41,239 nt of DNA from an uncultured Rhodospirillales bacterium (GTDB lineage Bacteria; Pseudomonadota; Alphaproteobacteria; Acetobacterales; Acetobacteraceae). The stretch covers positions 1 to 41,239 of the forward strand of contig CAIMWH010000020.1 in NCBI GenBank assembly GCA_903845065.1, in the 5' to 3' direction. The notes beneath the pieces are model-generated. The model did no database searches and was not told the origin of the DNA. It saw only the letters and a program-made list of their open reading frames with translations. Below, piece after piece: positions 25,500 to 34,828 of this stretch. The stretch's first letter is position 1; every line of letters begins with the position of its first letter. The position numbers and the translations under genes were made by a program.

Positions 25500-25874
25500 A
25501 TGACATTGGCAGAACTCGCCACCCAGGCTGACGCGCTGGCGGCGGCCGCGCGGGCGATGGCAACGGCGGCGCCCGACATGGGCGACGCGGTGGAACCGTT
25601 TGTGTTCCTGTTTACCATTTTCCTCATGGCCTGCTTCGTCGGCTACCATGTGGTGTGGAACGTGACCCCGGCGCTGCATTCGCCGCTGATGGGCGTGACC
25701 AACGCGATTTCCTCGGTGATCGTGGTGGGCGCCATGCTAGCGACCGGGCTGGCGCAGTCGCCCTGGGCGATCGCGTTCGGCTTTATCGCGGTGACCTTGG
25801 CCTCGGTGAATATCTTCGGCGGCTTTGTGGTGACGCAACGCATGCTGGCGATGTTCAAGAAGAAGGGGCGCTAG
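25500..25874 (+). CDS. pntAB: NAD(P) transhydrogenase subunit alpha part 2 (membrane)
   Basis: 124 residues with a poorly conserved N-terminal helix and then three to four membrane helices ([63 protein letters not shown]). It supplies part of the proton channel (domain II). It begins 11 nt after pntAA, with GAGGAGA as ribosome-binding site, and ends 3 nt before pntB. Confidence 0.95.
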   Translation: MTLAELATQADALAAAARAMATAAPDMGDAVEPFVFLFTIFLMACFVGYHVVWNVTPALHSPLMGVTNAISSVIVVGAMLATGLAQSPWAIAFGFIAVTLASVNIFGGFVVTQRMLAMFKKKGR

Positions 25875-25877
25875 ATC

Positions 25878-27284
25878 ATGTCGGCTTCCCTGACCTCCTT
25901 CGTCTATCTCATCGCGGCCGTTCTGTTCATCCTGGCGCTGCGCGGGCTGTCGCATCCCGAGACCTCGCGGCGCGGCAACCAGATGGGCATGGCCGGCATG
26001 GCGATCGCCATTCTGGCGACGCTGATCCATTCGGGCATGCATATCTCGGGCATCGGGCTGATCGTGCTGGGTATGGCGATCGGCGGCGGCGCGGGCACGT
26101 TCATCGCGCTGCGCATCCAGATGACGGCGCTGCCGCAGCTGGTGGCGGCGTTCCACTCGCTGGTGGGCCTGGCCGCGGTGTTCGTGGCGGCGGCGGCGCT
26201 GAATGCGCCCGAGTCGTTCGGCATCATCTTCGAGGGGCATATCCACGGGCAGAGCCTGGTGGAGATGTCGCTTGGGTTGGCCATCGGCGCCATCACGTTC
26301 TCGGGCTCGCTCATCGCGTTTGCCAAGTTGCAGGCGCTGATGAAGGGCAATCCGATCACCTTCCCGTATCAGCACCAGCTGAACCTGGCGCTGGGCATTC
26401 TGCTGGCGGTTTTGATCGTCACCTTCGTGGTGAGCGGCGGCAGCCAGCCGGTGTTCTGGGCGATTGCCGTGCTGGCGATCGTGTTGGGCTTCCTGCTGAT
26501 CATCCCCATCGGCGGCGCGGATATGCCGGTGGTGGTGTCGATGCTGAACTCCTACTCCGGCTGGGCCGCGTGCGGCATCGGGTTCACCATTCAGAACCTG
26601 GCGCTGATCATCACCGGCGCGCTGGTGGGTGCTTCGGGCGCCATCCTGTCCTACATCATGTGCAAAGGCATGAACCGAAGCATTCTCAATGTGTTGCTGG
26701 GCGGCTTTGGTACGGATAGCGGCGTGGCTGGGCCGGCGGCGGCCACCGGCGATCGTTCGGTGAAGGCGGGCGCGGCGGACGATGCGGCGTTCATCATGAA
26801 GAACGCCTCCAAGGTGATCATCGTGCCGGGCTACGGCATGGCGGTGGCGCAGGCGCAGCACGCGCTGCGGGAAATGGCGGACGTGCTGAAGAAGGAGGGC
26901 GTCGAGGTCAAATACGCCATTCATCCGGTGGCGGGGCGTATGCCGGGGCACATGAACGTGCTGCTGGCCGAGGCCAATGTGCCGTATGACGAGGTGTTCG
27001 AGCTGGAGGAGATCAACTCCGAGTTCTCGACCGCCGACGTGGTTTATGTGATCGGCGCCAACGACGTGACCAACCCGGCGGCGAAAACCGATCCGTCGAG
27101 CGCGATCTACGGCATGCCGATCCTGGAAGTGGACAAGGCGGCGACGGTGTTGTTCGTCAAGCGGTCAATGGCGTCGGGCTATGCGGGCGTCGACAACGAG
27201 CTGTTCTTCCGGCCGAACACCATGATGCTGTTCGGGGACGCGAAGAAGATGACCGAGGAAATCGTGCAGGCCCTCGGCCACTGA
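25878..27284 (+). CDS. pntB: NAD(P) transhydrogenase subunit beta
   Basis: 468 residues. The N-terminal half holds eight to nine membrane helices of the proton channel. The C-terminal domain III (from about residue 300) binds NADP(H): VPGYGMAVAQAQ, HPVAGRMPGHMNVLLAEANVPYD, VIGANDVTNPAA and KRSMASGYAGVDN. It is the last gene of the pnt operon and is followed by a strong intrinsic terminator. Confidence 0.97.
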   Translation: MSASLTSFVYLIAAVLFILALRGLSHPETSRRGNQMGMAGMAIAILATLIHSGMHISGIGLIVLGMAIGGGAGTFIALRIQMTALPQLVAAFHSLVGLAAVFVAAAALNAPESFGIIFEGHIHGQSLVEMSLGLAIGAITFSGSLIAFAKLQALMKGNPITFPYQHQLNLALGILLAVLIVTFVVSGGSQPVFWAIAVLAIVLGFLLIIPIGGADMPVVVSMLNSYSGWAACGIGFTIQNLALIITGALVGASGAILSYIMCKGMNRSILNVLLGGFGTDSGVAGPAAATGDRSVKAGAADDAAFIMKNASKVIIVPGYGMAVAQAQHALREMADVLKKEGVEVKYAIHPVAGRMPGHMNVLLAEANVPYDEVFELEEINSEFSTADVVYVIGANDVTNPAAKTDPSSAIYGMPILEVDKAATVLFVKRSMASGYAGVDNELFFRPNTMMLFGDAKKMTEEIVQALGH

Positions 27285-27291
27285 GGACGGG

Positions 27292-27324
27292 TCGCCGGCT
27301 GGGAGAACCAGCCGGCGATTTTTT
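27292..27324 (+). terminator. Intrinsic terminator of the pnt operon
   Basis: A perfect 11-bp stem TCGCCGGCTGG/CCAGCCGGCGA (27292-27302 with 27308-27318) with a GAGAA loop, followed by six T (27319-27324). It starts 8 nt after the pntB stop. Confidence 0.93.
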
Positions 27325-27336
27325 CATGCGTGCGGG

Positions 27337-27531
27337 TCAGCGGCGGCCCCAGTGGCCGCCGCCACCCCAGTATCCGCCATGATAGGCGGGGGCGACGTAG
27401 ACCGGGGCGGGGGCGTAGTAGCCGCCGCGATAATAGGGTCCGTCCTCGGGGACCACCACGCAGCCGGCGAGCAGGGCCAGCAGAACGGCGGGGGCGGCGA
27501 AGCGGACGGTGTTGATCAGGATACGGTGCAT
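27337..27531 (-). CDS. Small Gly/Tyr-rich lipoprotein
   Basis: 64 residues from the ATG at 27531, chosen because GGAGG lies 6 nt upstream. Type II signal peptide with lipobox LLAGC near residue 24. The mature part is short and rich in Gly, Tyr, Pro and His (YYRGGYYAPAPVYVAPAYHGGYWGGGGHWGRR), as in many small alphaproteobacterial envelope lipoproteins. Function unknown. It is convergent with pntB and divergent from the FecR/DUF6600 gene. Confidence 0.75.
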   Translation of the reverse strand: MHRILINTVRFAAPAVLLALLAGCVVVPEDGPYYRGGYYAPAPVYVAPAYHGGYWGGGGHWGRR

Positions 27532-27709
27532 GTGTGCCTCCATCGGGCTGCATCCTTATGCGGTTCCTGATTTGCGGCGGCTTGGTGGCGCCCGGGCATC
27601 CTGAACAAGTTTTAACCAGCCCGCAGGGAAGCCGGTCGCGGTTTCGCCACGTTGGCGTAGCATATAGTCCGGGCGGCCGCCTTTGGTCCGCGACATGAGG
27701 AAGCGCGCC

Positions 27710-29995
27710 ATGCGCACACAGAGCCGATTCTTCCGACTGACCGCCATGCTCGCCGCCACGGCGTTGCTGGTTGGACCCATGATGCCGATGCCGGCCTATG
27801 CCCAGGCCGAGGCGCCCGCTGTCGATCCGCCGTCCCGGGTGGGGCGGGTGGCGCGATTGTCGGGCACGGTGTCGTATCATGGCGCCGAGCAGACCCAATG
27901 GGAGCCGGCGTCGCTGAATTTCCCGGTGAGTTCGGGGAGTTCGTTCTGGACCGAGCCTGGTGCCGGCGCCGAGGTGGAAGCCGCGGGCGTGCGGGTGGTG
28001 ATGGACCAGAGCACCCAGTTCGATATCGACCAGCTCGCCGACCACGCGATGGTGGGTACGCTGGCGCAGGGCAATGTGACGCTGGCGGTGCATGACCTGC
28101 AGCCCGGCGACACCTATCAGTTTCGTACCCCGCGCGGCACGGTGACGATCGCGACAGACGGGCAGTATGCGCTGACGGCCGGGGATACCGAGCATCCGAC
28201 GCAGGTGAGCGTGATGCGGGGCCAGGCGCAGGTTTCGGGCGATAACGTGTCGTTGCTGGTGAGTTCGAGCCAGACCGCGCAGATCAACGGGGCCGGGCCG
28301 TTCCAGGGCAGCGTTGGGCCGCTGGTGTCGAGCCCGATGCTGGCGCAGGTGGCGCCGCCGGTGATGCCGACCGGGGATTATGCGCCGCCGCCGGTGGTGG
28401 CGCAGATGACGGGCGGCGAGGTGACGGCGGAGACCGGGCGCTGGGAGCGGACGGTGGAATATGGCCAGGTGTGGTATCCGCCGGTGGAGCGCAGCTGGGT
28501 GCCGTATCGGCATGGCCACTGGGCCTATGTGGACCCGTGGGGCTGGACCTGGATCGATGACGCGCCGTGGGGTTTCGCGCCGTTCCACTATGGCCGCTGG
28601 GCGGAGATCAATGGCGCCTGGGGCTGGATCCCGGTGGTGCCGGGGGTGGGCGTTGGGTTCGGCTACCGGCCGGTGTATGCGCCGGCGCTGGTGAGCTTTA
28701 TCGGGCTCGGGGTTGGGGTGGCGATCGGCGTGGGCATCGGGCGCTCGGTGGGCTGGTTCCCGCTCGGGCCGCGCGAGGCGTATTATCCGCCTTATCGGAC
28801 CAGCCCGAACTATGTGCGCAACGTGAACGTGACCAACGTGACGAACATCACCAACATCACGAACATCAATAATGCGCCGCTGCCCTCGATGAACCGCAGG
28901 GCCTCGACGGTGGTGCCGACGACGGCGATGACCGGTTCGCAGCCGATCGCCGGGCGGGTGCAGCAGGTGCCGGCGGGTGCGCTGTCGCAGATCCAGCCGG
29001 TGCGGGCTGCGCCGGTGGCGCCGACGGCGGTGACGCGCGGGGTGACTCCGGTGGTGGCGTCGCGGTTGAATCTGGCCGCTCCGGCGCCGGGCACGGCGGC
29101 GCCGCGTCCGGTGGCGCCGGGGCCGGTGGTTCGGCAGACCGGGCAGAGTGCGGGCGTTCCGGGCCAGGGTGGTTTGGGCCAGGGTGCGCCGGTGCCGCTG
29201 CGGTCGTCCGGTGTGCCGGTGACGGGTGGGGTGCCTGGTGCGTCGGGTGGTGTTGCGCCGGGTGCGGCCGCGCCGCGGGCGATGCCGCAGGTAACGTCGG
29301 TCGGGCAGTCCGGCGCGGCGCCGCGTCCGGTTTCGCCGGGGATTCCGACGGGTGGGGCGCCGGGGCCGGCATTTGCGCCGCGGGCGCCTTCGGCTGGCGG
29401 GGTTCCGGCGCCGTTGCCGCAGTTGCGGGGCAATGGGGCGGTGAGTGGGCCGACGGGTGGTCAGGTGCAGGCTCCGGGGCAGGTCCCCGGGCAGGCGCCG
29501 CCGATCCAGCGGCCGGGCCAGGGGATTGCGCCGGCGCCGCAGCTTCGGGCACCGGGGATGCAGTCGGGGCCGTCGGCACCGGCACCTTCCGCGCCGGCGC
29601 CGTTGTCGGCGGCACCAGTGTCACCCGCGCTTCCGCATGCCGCGCCGGCGGTTCCGGCGGCACCGCGGCCGATGCAGCCGATGCCGCAAACCGCGGCGCC
29701 GATGCAGCAGGCGGCACCGCAGATCCAGCATGCGGCACCGCAGCCGATGGCGCCGCAGATCCAGCGCGCGGCACCGGTTCAGCAGGCCGCGCCGCCGGTG
29801 CAGCACTATGCTCCGCCGGCACCGGCACCGCAGCCGCACTATGCTGCCCCGGCCCCGGCCCCTCAGCCGCATTATGCTGCCCCGGCGCCCGCGCCGCAGC
29901 CGCATTATTCGGCGCCGGCTCCGCAGCAGCATTCGGCCCCGGCGCCGCAGCCGCAGCAGCATCATAGCTGCCCGCCGAACCGGCCGAACTGCTGA
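27710..29995 (+). CDS. Secreted FecR-domain/DUF6600 protein with long Pro/Ala/Gln tail
   Basis: 761 residues; ATG at 27710 preceded by GAGGAA. A signal peptide ends near MPAYA. A FecR-like beta domain follows (about 40-150: VGRVARLSGTVSY, TPRGTVTIATDGQY). Next comes the DUF6600 Trp-rich region (RSWVPYRHGHWAYVDPWGWTWID, FAPFHYGRWAEI), a Gly-rich hydrophobic stretch (LGVGVAIGVGIG) and an Asn/Thr/Ile repeat (NVTNVTNITNITNINN). The last 350 residues are Pro/Ala/Gly/Gln-rich, ending in three near-identical PHYAAPAPAPQ repeats, a His-rich end and Cys. Likely periplasmic or surface-exposed. DUF6600 proteins have no assigned activity that I know of. Confidence 0.85.
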   Translation: MRTQSRFFRLTAMLAATALLVGPMMPMPAYAQAEAPAVDPPSRVGRVARLSGTVSYHGAEQTQWEPASLNFPVSSGSSFWTEPGAGAEVEAAGVRVVMDQSTQFDIDQLADHAMVGTLAQGNVTLAVHDLQPGDTYQFRTPRGTVTIATDGQYALTAGDTEHPTQVSVMRGQAQVSGDNVSLLVSSSQTAQINGAGPFQGSVGPLVSSPMLAQVAPPVMPTGDYAPPPVVAQMTGGEVTAETGRWERTVEYGQVWYPPVERSWVPYRHGHWAYVDPWGWTWIDDAPWGFAPFHYGRWAEINGAWGWIPVVPGVGVGFGYRPVYAPALVSFIGLGVGVAIGVGIGRSVGWFPLGPREAYYPPYRTSPNYVRNVNVTNVTNITNITNINNAPLPSMNRRASTVVPTTAMTGSQPIAGRVQQVPAGALSQIQPVRAAPVAPTAVTRGVTPVVASRLNLAAPAPGTAAPRPVAPGPVVRQTGQSAGVPGQGGLGQGAPVPLRSSGVPVTGGVPGASGGVAPGAAAPRAMPQVTSVGQSGAAPRPVSPGIPTGGAPGPAFAPRAPSAGGVPAPLPQLRGNGAVSGPTGGQVQAPGQVPGQAPPIQRPGQGIAPAPQLRAPGMQSGPSAPAPSAPAPLSAAPVSPALPHAAPAVPAAPRPMQPMPQTAAPMQQAAPQIQHAAPQPMAPQIQRAAPVQQAAPPVQHYAPPAPAPQPHYAAPAPAPQPHYAAPAPAPQPHYSAPAPQQHSAPAPQPQQHHSCPPNRPNC

Positions 29996-29996
29996 G

Positions 29997-30530
29997 ATGA
30001 TGCGCTGGCGGCATCTGCGCGACATCGTCCTCCTGCCCATCGCCCTGGTGGTGGTGGTGCTGGAGGACGTGATCTGGGCGGGGTTGCGTGCGCTGCTCCG
30101 CCTGGTCGCGGATTTGCCGGCGGTGCGGCGGGTGGCGGCCTGGCTCGGCACGCTGCCGGGCTGGGCGGCGCTGCCGATGTTCCTGATCCCGGAGGCGATC
30201 GGGCGCATCGGCGATGTGTGGGCGGTGGCGCTGCTGGTGCAGGGGCAGGTGGTGGCGGCGGGCGTGGTTTACCTGCTGGTTCGCCTGGTCTCCACGCTGC
30301 TGGCGGTGTTTGTCTATCACGCCTGCGAGGCGGCGCTGCTGCGCTATCAGTGGTTCGCCGCCGTGGTGGCCTGGTTCGGCCGGGTGCGGGACTGGGCGCT
30401 GGGGATCATCGCGCCGTGGCGGGAGGCGATCCGGGCGTTGCTGGGGCGGGGGCGCTCGCGGCTGGGGGGGCGGCTGCTGGCATTGCGGCGGGTCTACGCG
30501 GTGGGCCGGTTTCGCGCGCCGGAGGAGTGA
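29997..30530 (+). CDS. Integral membrane protein of unknown function
   Basis: 177 residues beginning MMRWRHLRDIVLLPIALVVVVLEDVIWAG; either of two adjacent ATGs may be used. Two or three hydrophobic segments (about 10-30, 75-110) and a basic C-terminus. It starts 1 nt after the DUF6600 gene and its TGA overlaps the next ATG (TGATG), so it belongs to this small operon. I do not recognise the family. Confidence 0.75.
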   Translation: MMRWRHLRDIVLLPIALVVVVLEDVIWAGLRALLRLVADLPAVRRVAAWLGTLPGWAALPMFLIPEAIGRIGDVWAVALLVQGQVVAAGVVYLLVRLVSTLLAVFVYHACEAALLRYQWFAAVVAWFGRVRDWALGIIAPWREAIRALLGRGRSRLGGRLLALRRVYAVGRFRAPEE

Positions 30531-31192
30531 TGCGGCAGGCGGTGCTGTTCGACGTGGGCGGGCCGATCGACCTGGAAATCGCCTATGAGCGGATGATCGA
30601 CGCGGCGCTGCGGGCGGCGAGCGGGGCGGATGAAGCCGCCCTGCGGGCCGCGAGCGCGCGGGCGGTGGCGCGGTTTGCGCCCAATGCCTATCGGGCGGTG
30701 CTGTTCGACCTGATGGGGGATGCGGCGCCGGCGGCCTGGGCGCGGCTGGTGGCGGGGTTGCCGCCACCGCCGCCGATCGAGCTTCGGCCGGGGATGGCGG
30801 CGTTGCTCGGCGGACTGGCGGCGCGCGGGGTGCGGCTGGGGTTGGCGGCCAACCAGCCGGCCTCGGTGCTGGCGCGGCTGGCGGCGGCGGGGCTGGACGG
30901 GGTTTTCACCGGTATTGCGCTGAGCGGGACGACCGGGTTCGCCAAGCCCGATCCGCGGCTGTTCCTGCATGCCTGCGCCGGGCTGGGGGTGACGCCGGGC
31001 GCGTGCATCATGGTGGGGGACCGTATCGACAACGACATCGGCCCGGCGCGGCGGCTGGGGATGGCGGCCGTGCTGATCCGCACCGGACGGCACGCGGGGC
31101 AGCAGCCGCGGGACTGGCAGGAGGTGCCGGATGCCGAGGTGACGGATGTCGATGGGATGGCGGCGGCGCTGGATCGGCTGCTCGCGGGGTAG
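30530..31192 (+). CDS. HAD-superfamily hydrolase
   Basis: 220 residues. Motif I LFDVGGPID supplies the Asp nucleophile; the second Asp of the usual DxD is Gly, as in YihX-type DLGN enzymes. Motif II is in LGLAANQPAS. The conserved Lys is in GFAKPDPRLF, and motif IV is MVGDRIDNDIGPARRLGM. Likely a small-molecule phosphatase or dehalogenase; substrate unknown. The start overlaps the stop of the membrane-protein gene by 1 nt. Confidence 0.9.
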   Translation: MRQAVLFDVGGPIDLEIAYERMIDAALRAASGADEAALRAASARAVARFAPNAYRAVLFDLMGDAAPAAWARLVAGLPPPPPIELRPGMAALLGGLAARGVRLGLAANQPASVLARLAAAGLDGVFTGIALSGTTGFAKPDPRLFLHACAGLGVTPGACIMVGDRIDNDIGPARRLGMAAVLIRTGRHAGQQPRDWQEVPDAEVTDVDGMAAALDRLLAG

Positions 31193-31280
31193 GGGGCTCC
31201 CGTTGCGCTTCCTCTCCGGGCAGTATGTGCGCGAGAGGGGGCCGATGCACGGTGCCCCCGGTTAACCGCGAGGACCCCGC

Positions 31281-33254
31281 ATGCCCCGTACTTTGACGCC
31301 GCTGGATGTGTTTGCCTTCACCAACGTCACCGATGCCCGCATCAGTCCGGATGGGCGGCGGGTGGTGGCGACGCTGACGCGGCGGGATATTGCTACCGAT
31401 ACGCGGGTGTCGCGGCTGGTGCAGAGCGTGGATCGCGGGCCGTGGGTGGAGATCGGCGATACCGAGGGGGTGACGCTGGCGCGGTTTTCGCCCGATGGCG
31501 ATGTGCTGGCGCTGCTGCGGCGGCGCGGCGAGCGGACCGAGGTGGTGGTGCATGACGGGGCGGCGCGGGTGCTGCATCGGTCTTCCACGCCGCTGCGGGA
31601 ACTCGCGTGGTCGCCGGATGGGCGGTGGCTGGCGTTCCAGCAGCGGGTGGACACGGCGCTGCCGGAGTGGCTCGGGCTGCTGACGCCGCCGGCGGGGGCG
31701 GCCTGGTCGGCGCCGCCGAAGCACACCCATCGGATGATGTATCGCCATGACGCGATGGGGGAATTGCCCGAGGCGGTCTACCACGTGTTCGTGCTGGAAG
31801 TGGACGGTGCGGCGGCGGCGCGGCAGGTGACGCGGGGGATGTGGCACAACGGGCTGCCGCACCATATTCCGCCCGGCCTGGGGTTTTCGGCCGATGGGAC
31901 GGAACTGCTGATCGCCGGGACGCAGCGCGAGGATTGGGACACGGTGCCGTCGCATACGGATATCCACGCCATTCGCCTGGCCGATGGGGCCGTTCGACGG
32001 TTGACCGAGATCCCTGGGCCGACGGCGCATCCGGCGGCCTCGCCCGATGGCAAGTGGCTGGCGTTTACCGCGGTGAACGACCGCGGGCTGAGCCACCAGT
32101 TGCGGCGGCTGCATGTGATGCCGGCGGGTGGCGGGGTGGCGCGGGAGGTGCTGCCGGGGTTCGATCGGAGCATCGGCGAGGTGGCGTGGGCGGCCGATGC
32201 GGCCTCGATGGTGGTGTCCTACGATGATGCCGGCTGCACCCATATCGCGCGGGTGACGCTGGATGGCACGGTGACGGTGCTGGCGCGGGATGCGGGGTCG
32301 GGCCAGATCGAGATGCCGTATGGCGGGGCGGTGCCGCTGTCGGTGGCGCGGGATGGCACGGTGGCCTACGTGCGGACGGCGACCGAGGTTCCATGCGATG
32401 TTGCGGTGGTGACGCCGAATGGCGACACGGCTGTTCTGAGCGGGTTCAACGCGGACCTGGCGGCCGAGGTGGGTGGGTTCCGTGGCGCCGCGTTGATGAC
32501 GGTGGCCGGCGGCGAGGGGCGGTCGGTGGAGGCCTGGCTGATGCAGCCGGCCGGGCCGGGGCCGCATCCGCTGGTGCTGGAAATCCATGGCGGGCCGTAT
32601 GCGCAGTATGGCACGCGGTTTTCGATGAAGTACCAGATGCTGGCGGCGGCGGGGTATGCGGTGCTGTCGGTCAATCCGTGCGGCTCGACCGGGTATGGCG
32701 AGGATTTCGCCAATGCGCTGCATGACCGGTTTCCGGGGCCGGATTTCGAGGATTTGATGGCGGCGGTGGATGCGGCGGTGCTGCGGCCGGAGATCGATGG
32801 CGACAATTTGTTCATCACCGGGGTGAGCGGCGGCGGGGTGCTGACGCTGTGGACGGTGACGCATACGCACCGGTTCCGCGCGGCGGTTTCGATCAAGCCG
32901 GTGGTGGATTGGCAGTCCTGGCTGTTGAGCGCGGATATCGGGCCGTCGATCGGGATGGTGTGGATGGGGCACGAATTGCCGTGGGAGGCGCCGGAGAAGT
33001 ATCGGGCGCGCTCGCCGCTGGCGTTCGCGCAGGATGCGAAGACGCCGACGCTGCTGATGTGCGGCGAGGCGGACAGCCGGACGCCGCCGAGCGAGGCGTT
33101 GCAGATGTATGCGGCGTTCAAGCTGGCGGGGGTGACGAGCGAGCTGATGCGGTTCCCCGGGACGTCCCATAGTTCGTCGGTGATGCGGCCTTCGTTGTTT
33201 GCGGCGGAGGTTTCGGCGACGGTGGGGTGGTTTGGGCGGTATCGGGCGGGGTGA
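31281..33254 (+). CDS. S9 family peptidase (prolyl oligopeptidase/acylaminoacyl-peptidase type)
   Basis: 657 residues. The N-terminal beta-propeller (to about 400) has WD40-like blades (ISPDGRRVVATL, LAWSPDGRWLAF, HPAASPDGKWLAFTA). The C-terminal alpha/beta hydrolase has the triad S516 (GVSGGG), D598 (GEADSRTPP) and H630 (GTSHSS), and the oxyanion motif HGGPYAQYG. No signal peptide, so cytoplasmic. It cleaves short peptides, perhaps N-acylated ones. It is followed by repeat B2. Confidence 0.92.
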   Translation: MPRTLTPLDVFAFTNVTDARISPDGRRVVATLTRRDIATDTRVSRLVQSVDRGPWVEIGDTEGVTLARFSPDGDVLALLRRRGERTEVVVHDGAARVLHRSSTPLRELAWSPDGRWLAFQQRVDTALPEWLGLLTPPAGAAWSAPPKHTHRMMYRHDAMGELPEAVYHVFVLEVDGAAAARQVTRGMWHNGLPHHIPPGLGFSADGTELLIAGTQREDWDTVPSHTDIHAIRLADGAVRRLTEIPGPTAHPAASPDGKWLAFTAVNDRGLSHQLRRLHVMPAGGGVAREVLPGFDRSIGEVAWAADAASMVVSYDDAGCTHIARVTLDGTVTVLARDAGSGQIEMPYGGAVPLSVARDGTVAYVRTATEVPCDVAVVTPNGDTAVLSGFNADLAAEVGGFRGAALMTVAGGEGRSVEAWLMQPAGPGPHPLVLEIHGGPYAQYGTRFSMKYQMLAAAGYAVLSVNPCGSTGYGEDFANALHDRFPGPDFEDLMAAVDAAVLRPEIDGDNLFITGVSGGGVLTLWTVTHTHRFRAAVSIKPVVDWQSWLLSADIGPSIGMVWMGHELPWEAPEKYRARSPLAFAQDAKTPTLLMCGEADSRTPPSEALQMYAAFKLAGVTSELMRFPGTSHSSSVMRPSLFAAEVSATVGWFGRYRAG

Positions 33255-33268
33255 GGCAGGGAAGGATT

Positions 33269-33360
33269 CACAAAGAGACAGCGAGACAGCGAGAAGGAAG
33301 GCCCGGGTGACTGAACCGGTTGGCTGGTCTGACTTCTCGCTGTCTCGCTGTCTCTTTGTG
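33269..33360. repeat. Family B inverted repeat, copy B2, bidirectional terminator position
   Basis: Perfect 28-bp arms (33269-33296 with 33333-33360) separated by 36 nt. Each arm carries the octamer GACAGCGA twice in tandem, ending CACAAAGA outside and GAGAAG inside. It fills the gap between the converging S9 peptidase and pyruvate kinase genes and could stop transcription from both sides. It is related to B1 at 22152-22211, whose right arm has only one octamer. Confidence 0.9.
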
Positions 33361-33380
33361 GTAATGGCTTGCCTGCGGCG

Positions 33381-34820
33381 CTACTTTACGTGGGCGACGC
33401 GGAGCGCGTTGGTGGTGCCGGCCTGGCCGAAGGGGACGCCGGCGATGACGATGATTTCGCTGCCGTGGGGGCTGACGCCTTCGGAGAGGGCGGTGCGGGT
33501 GGCCTTGTTGACGGTTTCGGTCATGGTGTGGGTTTCGGGTGCGATGACGGCGTGAACGCCCCAGACCACGGCGAGGCGGCGGGCGGTTTCGGCCGACGGG
33601 GTGAGGCTCAGGATCGGGGCTTCCGGGCGTTCGCGGGCGGCGCGCAGGGCGGTGGAACCGGACGAGGTGAAGGCGCAGATCGCCGAGGCGTTGATGGTGT
33701 GGGCGATCTGGCGGGCGGCGGCGGCGATGGCATCCGCGGTGGAGCGTTCGGGCTCGGGGCGGGAGGAGTCGATATTGCGGCGCCAGCCTTCGTCCTGCTC
33801 CACGCGGGCGATGATGCGGTCCATGATGTTGACGGCCTCGAACGGGTATTGGCCGGCGGCGGTTTCGGCGGACAGCATCACCGCGTCCGCGCCATCGAAC
33901 ACGGCGGTGGCGACGTCGGACGCTTCGGCGCGGGTGGGGGCGGGGGCGGAGATCATGCTCTCCAGCATCTGGGTGGCGACCACCACGGGGCGGCCCATCT
34001 GGCGGGCGGCGCGGACGATGCGCTTTTGCGCGAGGGGGACTTCCTCGGGCGGCAATTCGACGCCGAGATCGCCGCGTGCGACCATCACGGCATCGGACAA
34101 GCGGATGATTTCCTCCAGGTTTTCAAGGGCCTGGGGCTTTTCCATCTTGGTCATGATCCAGGCGCGGCCGGCGGCGATGTCCTTGGCCTCGGCGACATCC
34201 TCGGCGCGCTGGACGAAGGAGAGGCCGATGTAGTCCGCACCGTGTTCGAGGGCGAAGGCGAGGTCCTCGCGGTCCTTGACGGTGAGCGCCGGGATGGGGA
34301 GGACCATGTCGGGCACGTTGACGCCCTTGCGATCGGAGAGCGGGCCGCCGACGGCGACTTCGGTTTCGAGATGGTCCTCGCGCACGCGGGTGACGCGCAG
34401 GCGCAGCTTGCCGTCATCGAGGAGGAGGTTGGTGCCGATGCTGGCGGCCCTGATGATCTCGGGGTGGGGGAGTTGCACGCGGCGGACGTCGCCGGGCATC
34501 GGGCTGAGATCGAGGCGGAAGGCCTGGCCGGTTTGCAGTTGGACGCGGCCGGCCTGGAAGCGGCCGACGCGGAGTTTCGGGCCCTGCACGTCAGCCAGGA
34601 TGCCGATCGGGCGGTCGAACTTCTTCTCCAGGTCGCGGATCATGGCGAAGCGCAGGGCGTGGTCGTCGTGGCTGCCGTGGCTGAAGTTGAGGCGGAAGAC
34701 GTCGGCGCCGGCCTGGAAGAGGCGCGCGAGTACTTCGGGGGTGGAACTGGCCGGGCCCAGGGTGGCGATGATCTTGGTGCGGCGGCGGCGGCGGATGCGG
34801 ATGCGGGTGGAGGAGGACAT
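33381..34820 (-). CDS. pyk: Pyruvate kinase
   Basis: 479 residues. It converts phosphoenolpyruvate and ADP to pyruvate and ATP. Barrel motifs: KIIATLGPASS near the N-terminus, FRLNFSHGS, the metal/substrate loop IMTKMEKPQALENLEEII, MVARGDLGVELP, and VVVATQMLESM. The C-terminal domain ends with the ALRVAHVK tail. It is co-transcribed with the glycerate kinase gene 8 nt upstream, the arrangement of ttuD-ttuE in tartrate clusters, so it may serve glycerate catabolism rather than only glycolysis. Confidence 0.96.
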   Translation of the reverse strand: MSSSTRIRIRRRRRTKIIATLGPASSTPEVLARLFQAGADVFRLNFSHGSHDDHALRFAMIRDLEKKFDRPIGILADVQGPKLRVGRFQAGRVQLQTGQAFRLDLSPMPGDVRRVQLPHPEIIRAASIGTNLLLDDGKLRLRVTRVREDHLETEVAVGGPLSDRKGVNVPDMVLPIPALTVKDREDLAFALEHGADYIGLSFVQRAEDVAEAKDIAAGRAWIMTKMEKPQALENLEEIIRLSDAVMVARGDLGVELPPEEVPLAQKRIVRAARQMGRPVVVATQMLESMISAPAPTRAEASDVATAVFDGADAVMLSAETAAGQYPFEAVNIMDRIIARVEQDEGWRRNIDSSRPEPERSTADAIAAAARQIAHTINASAICAFTSSGSTALRAARERPEAPILSLTPSAETARRLAVVWGVHAVIAPETHTMTETVNKATRTALSEGVSPHGSEIIVIAGVPFGQAGTTNALRVAHVK

Positions 34821-34828
34821 GGGGGCTC

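Noticed and set aside
29815-29960. Repeats in the DUF6600 gene as a separate DNA repeat element
   Set aside because: They are in frame and encode the Pro/Ala/Gln/His tail, so they are protein-level repeats.
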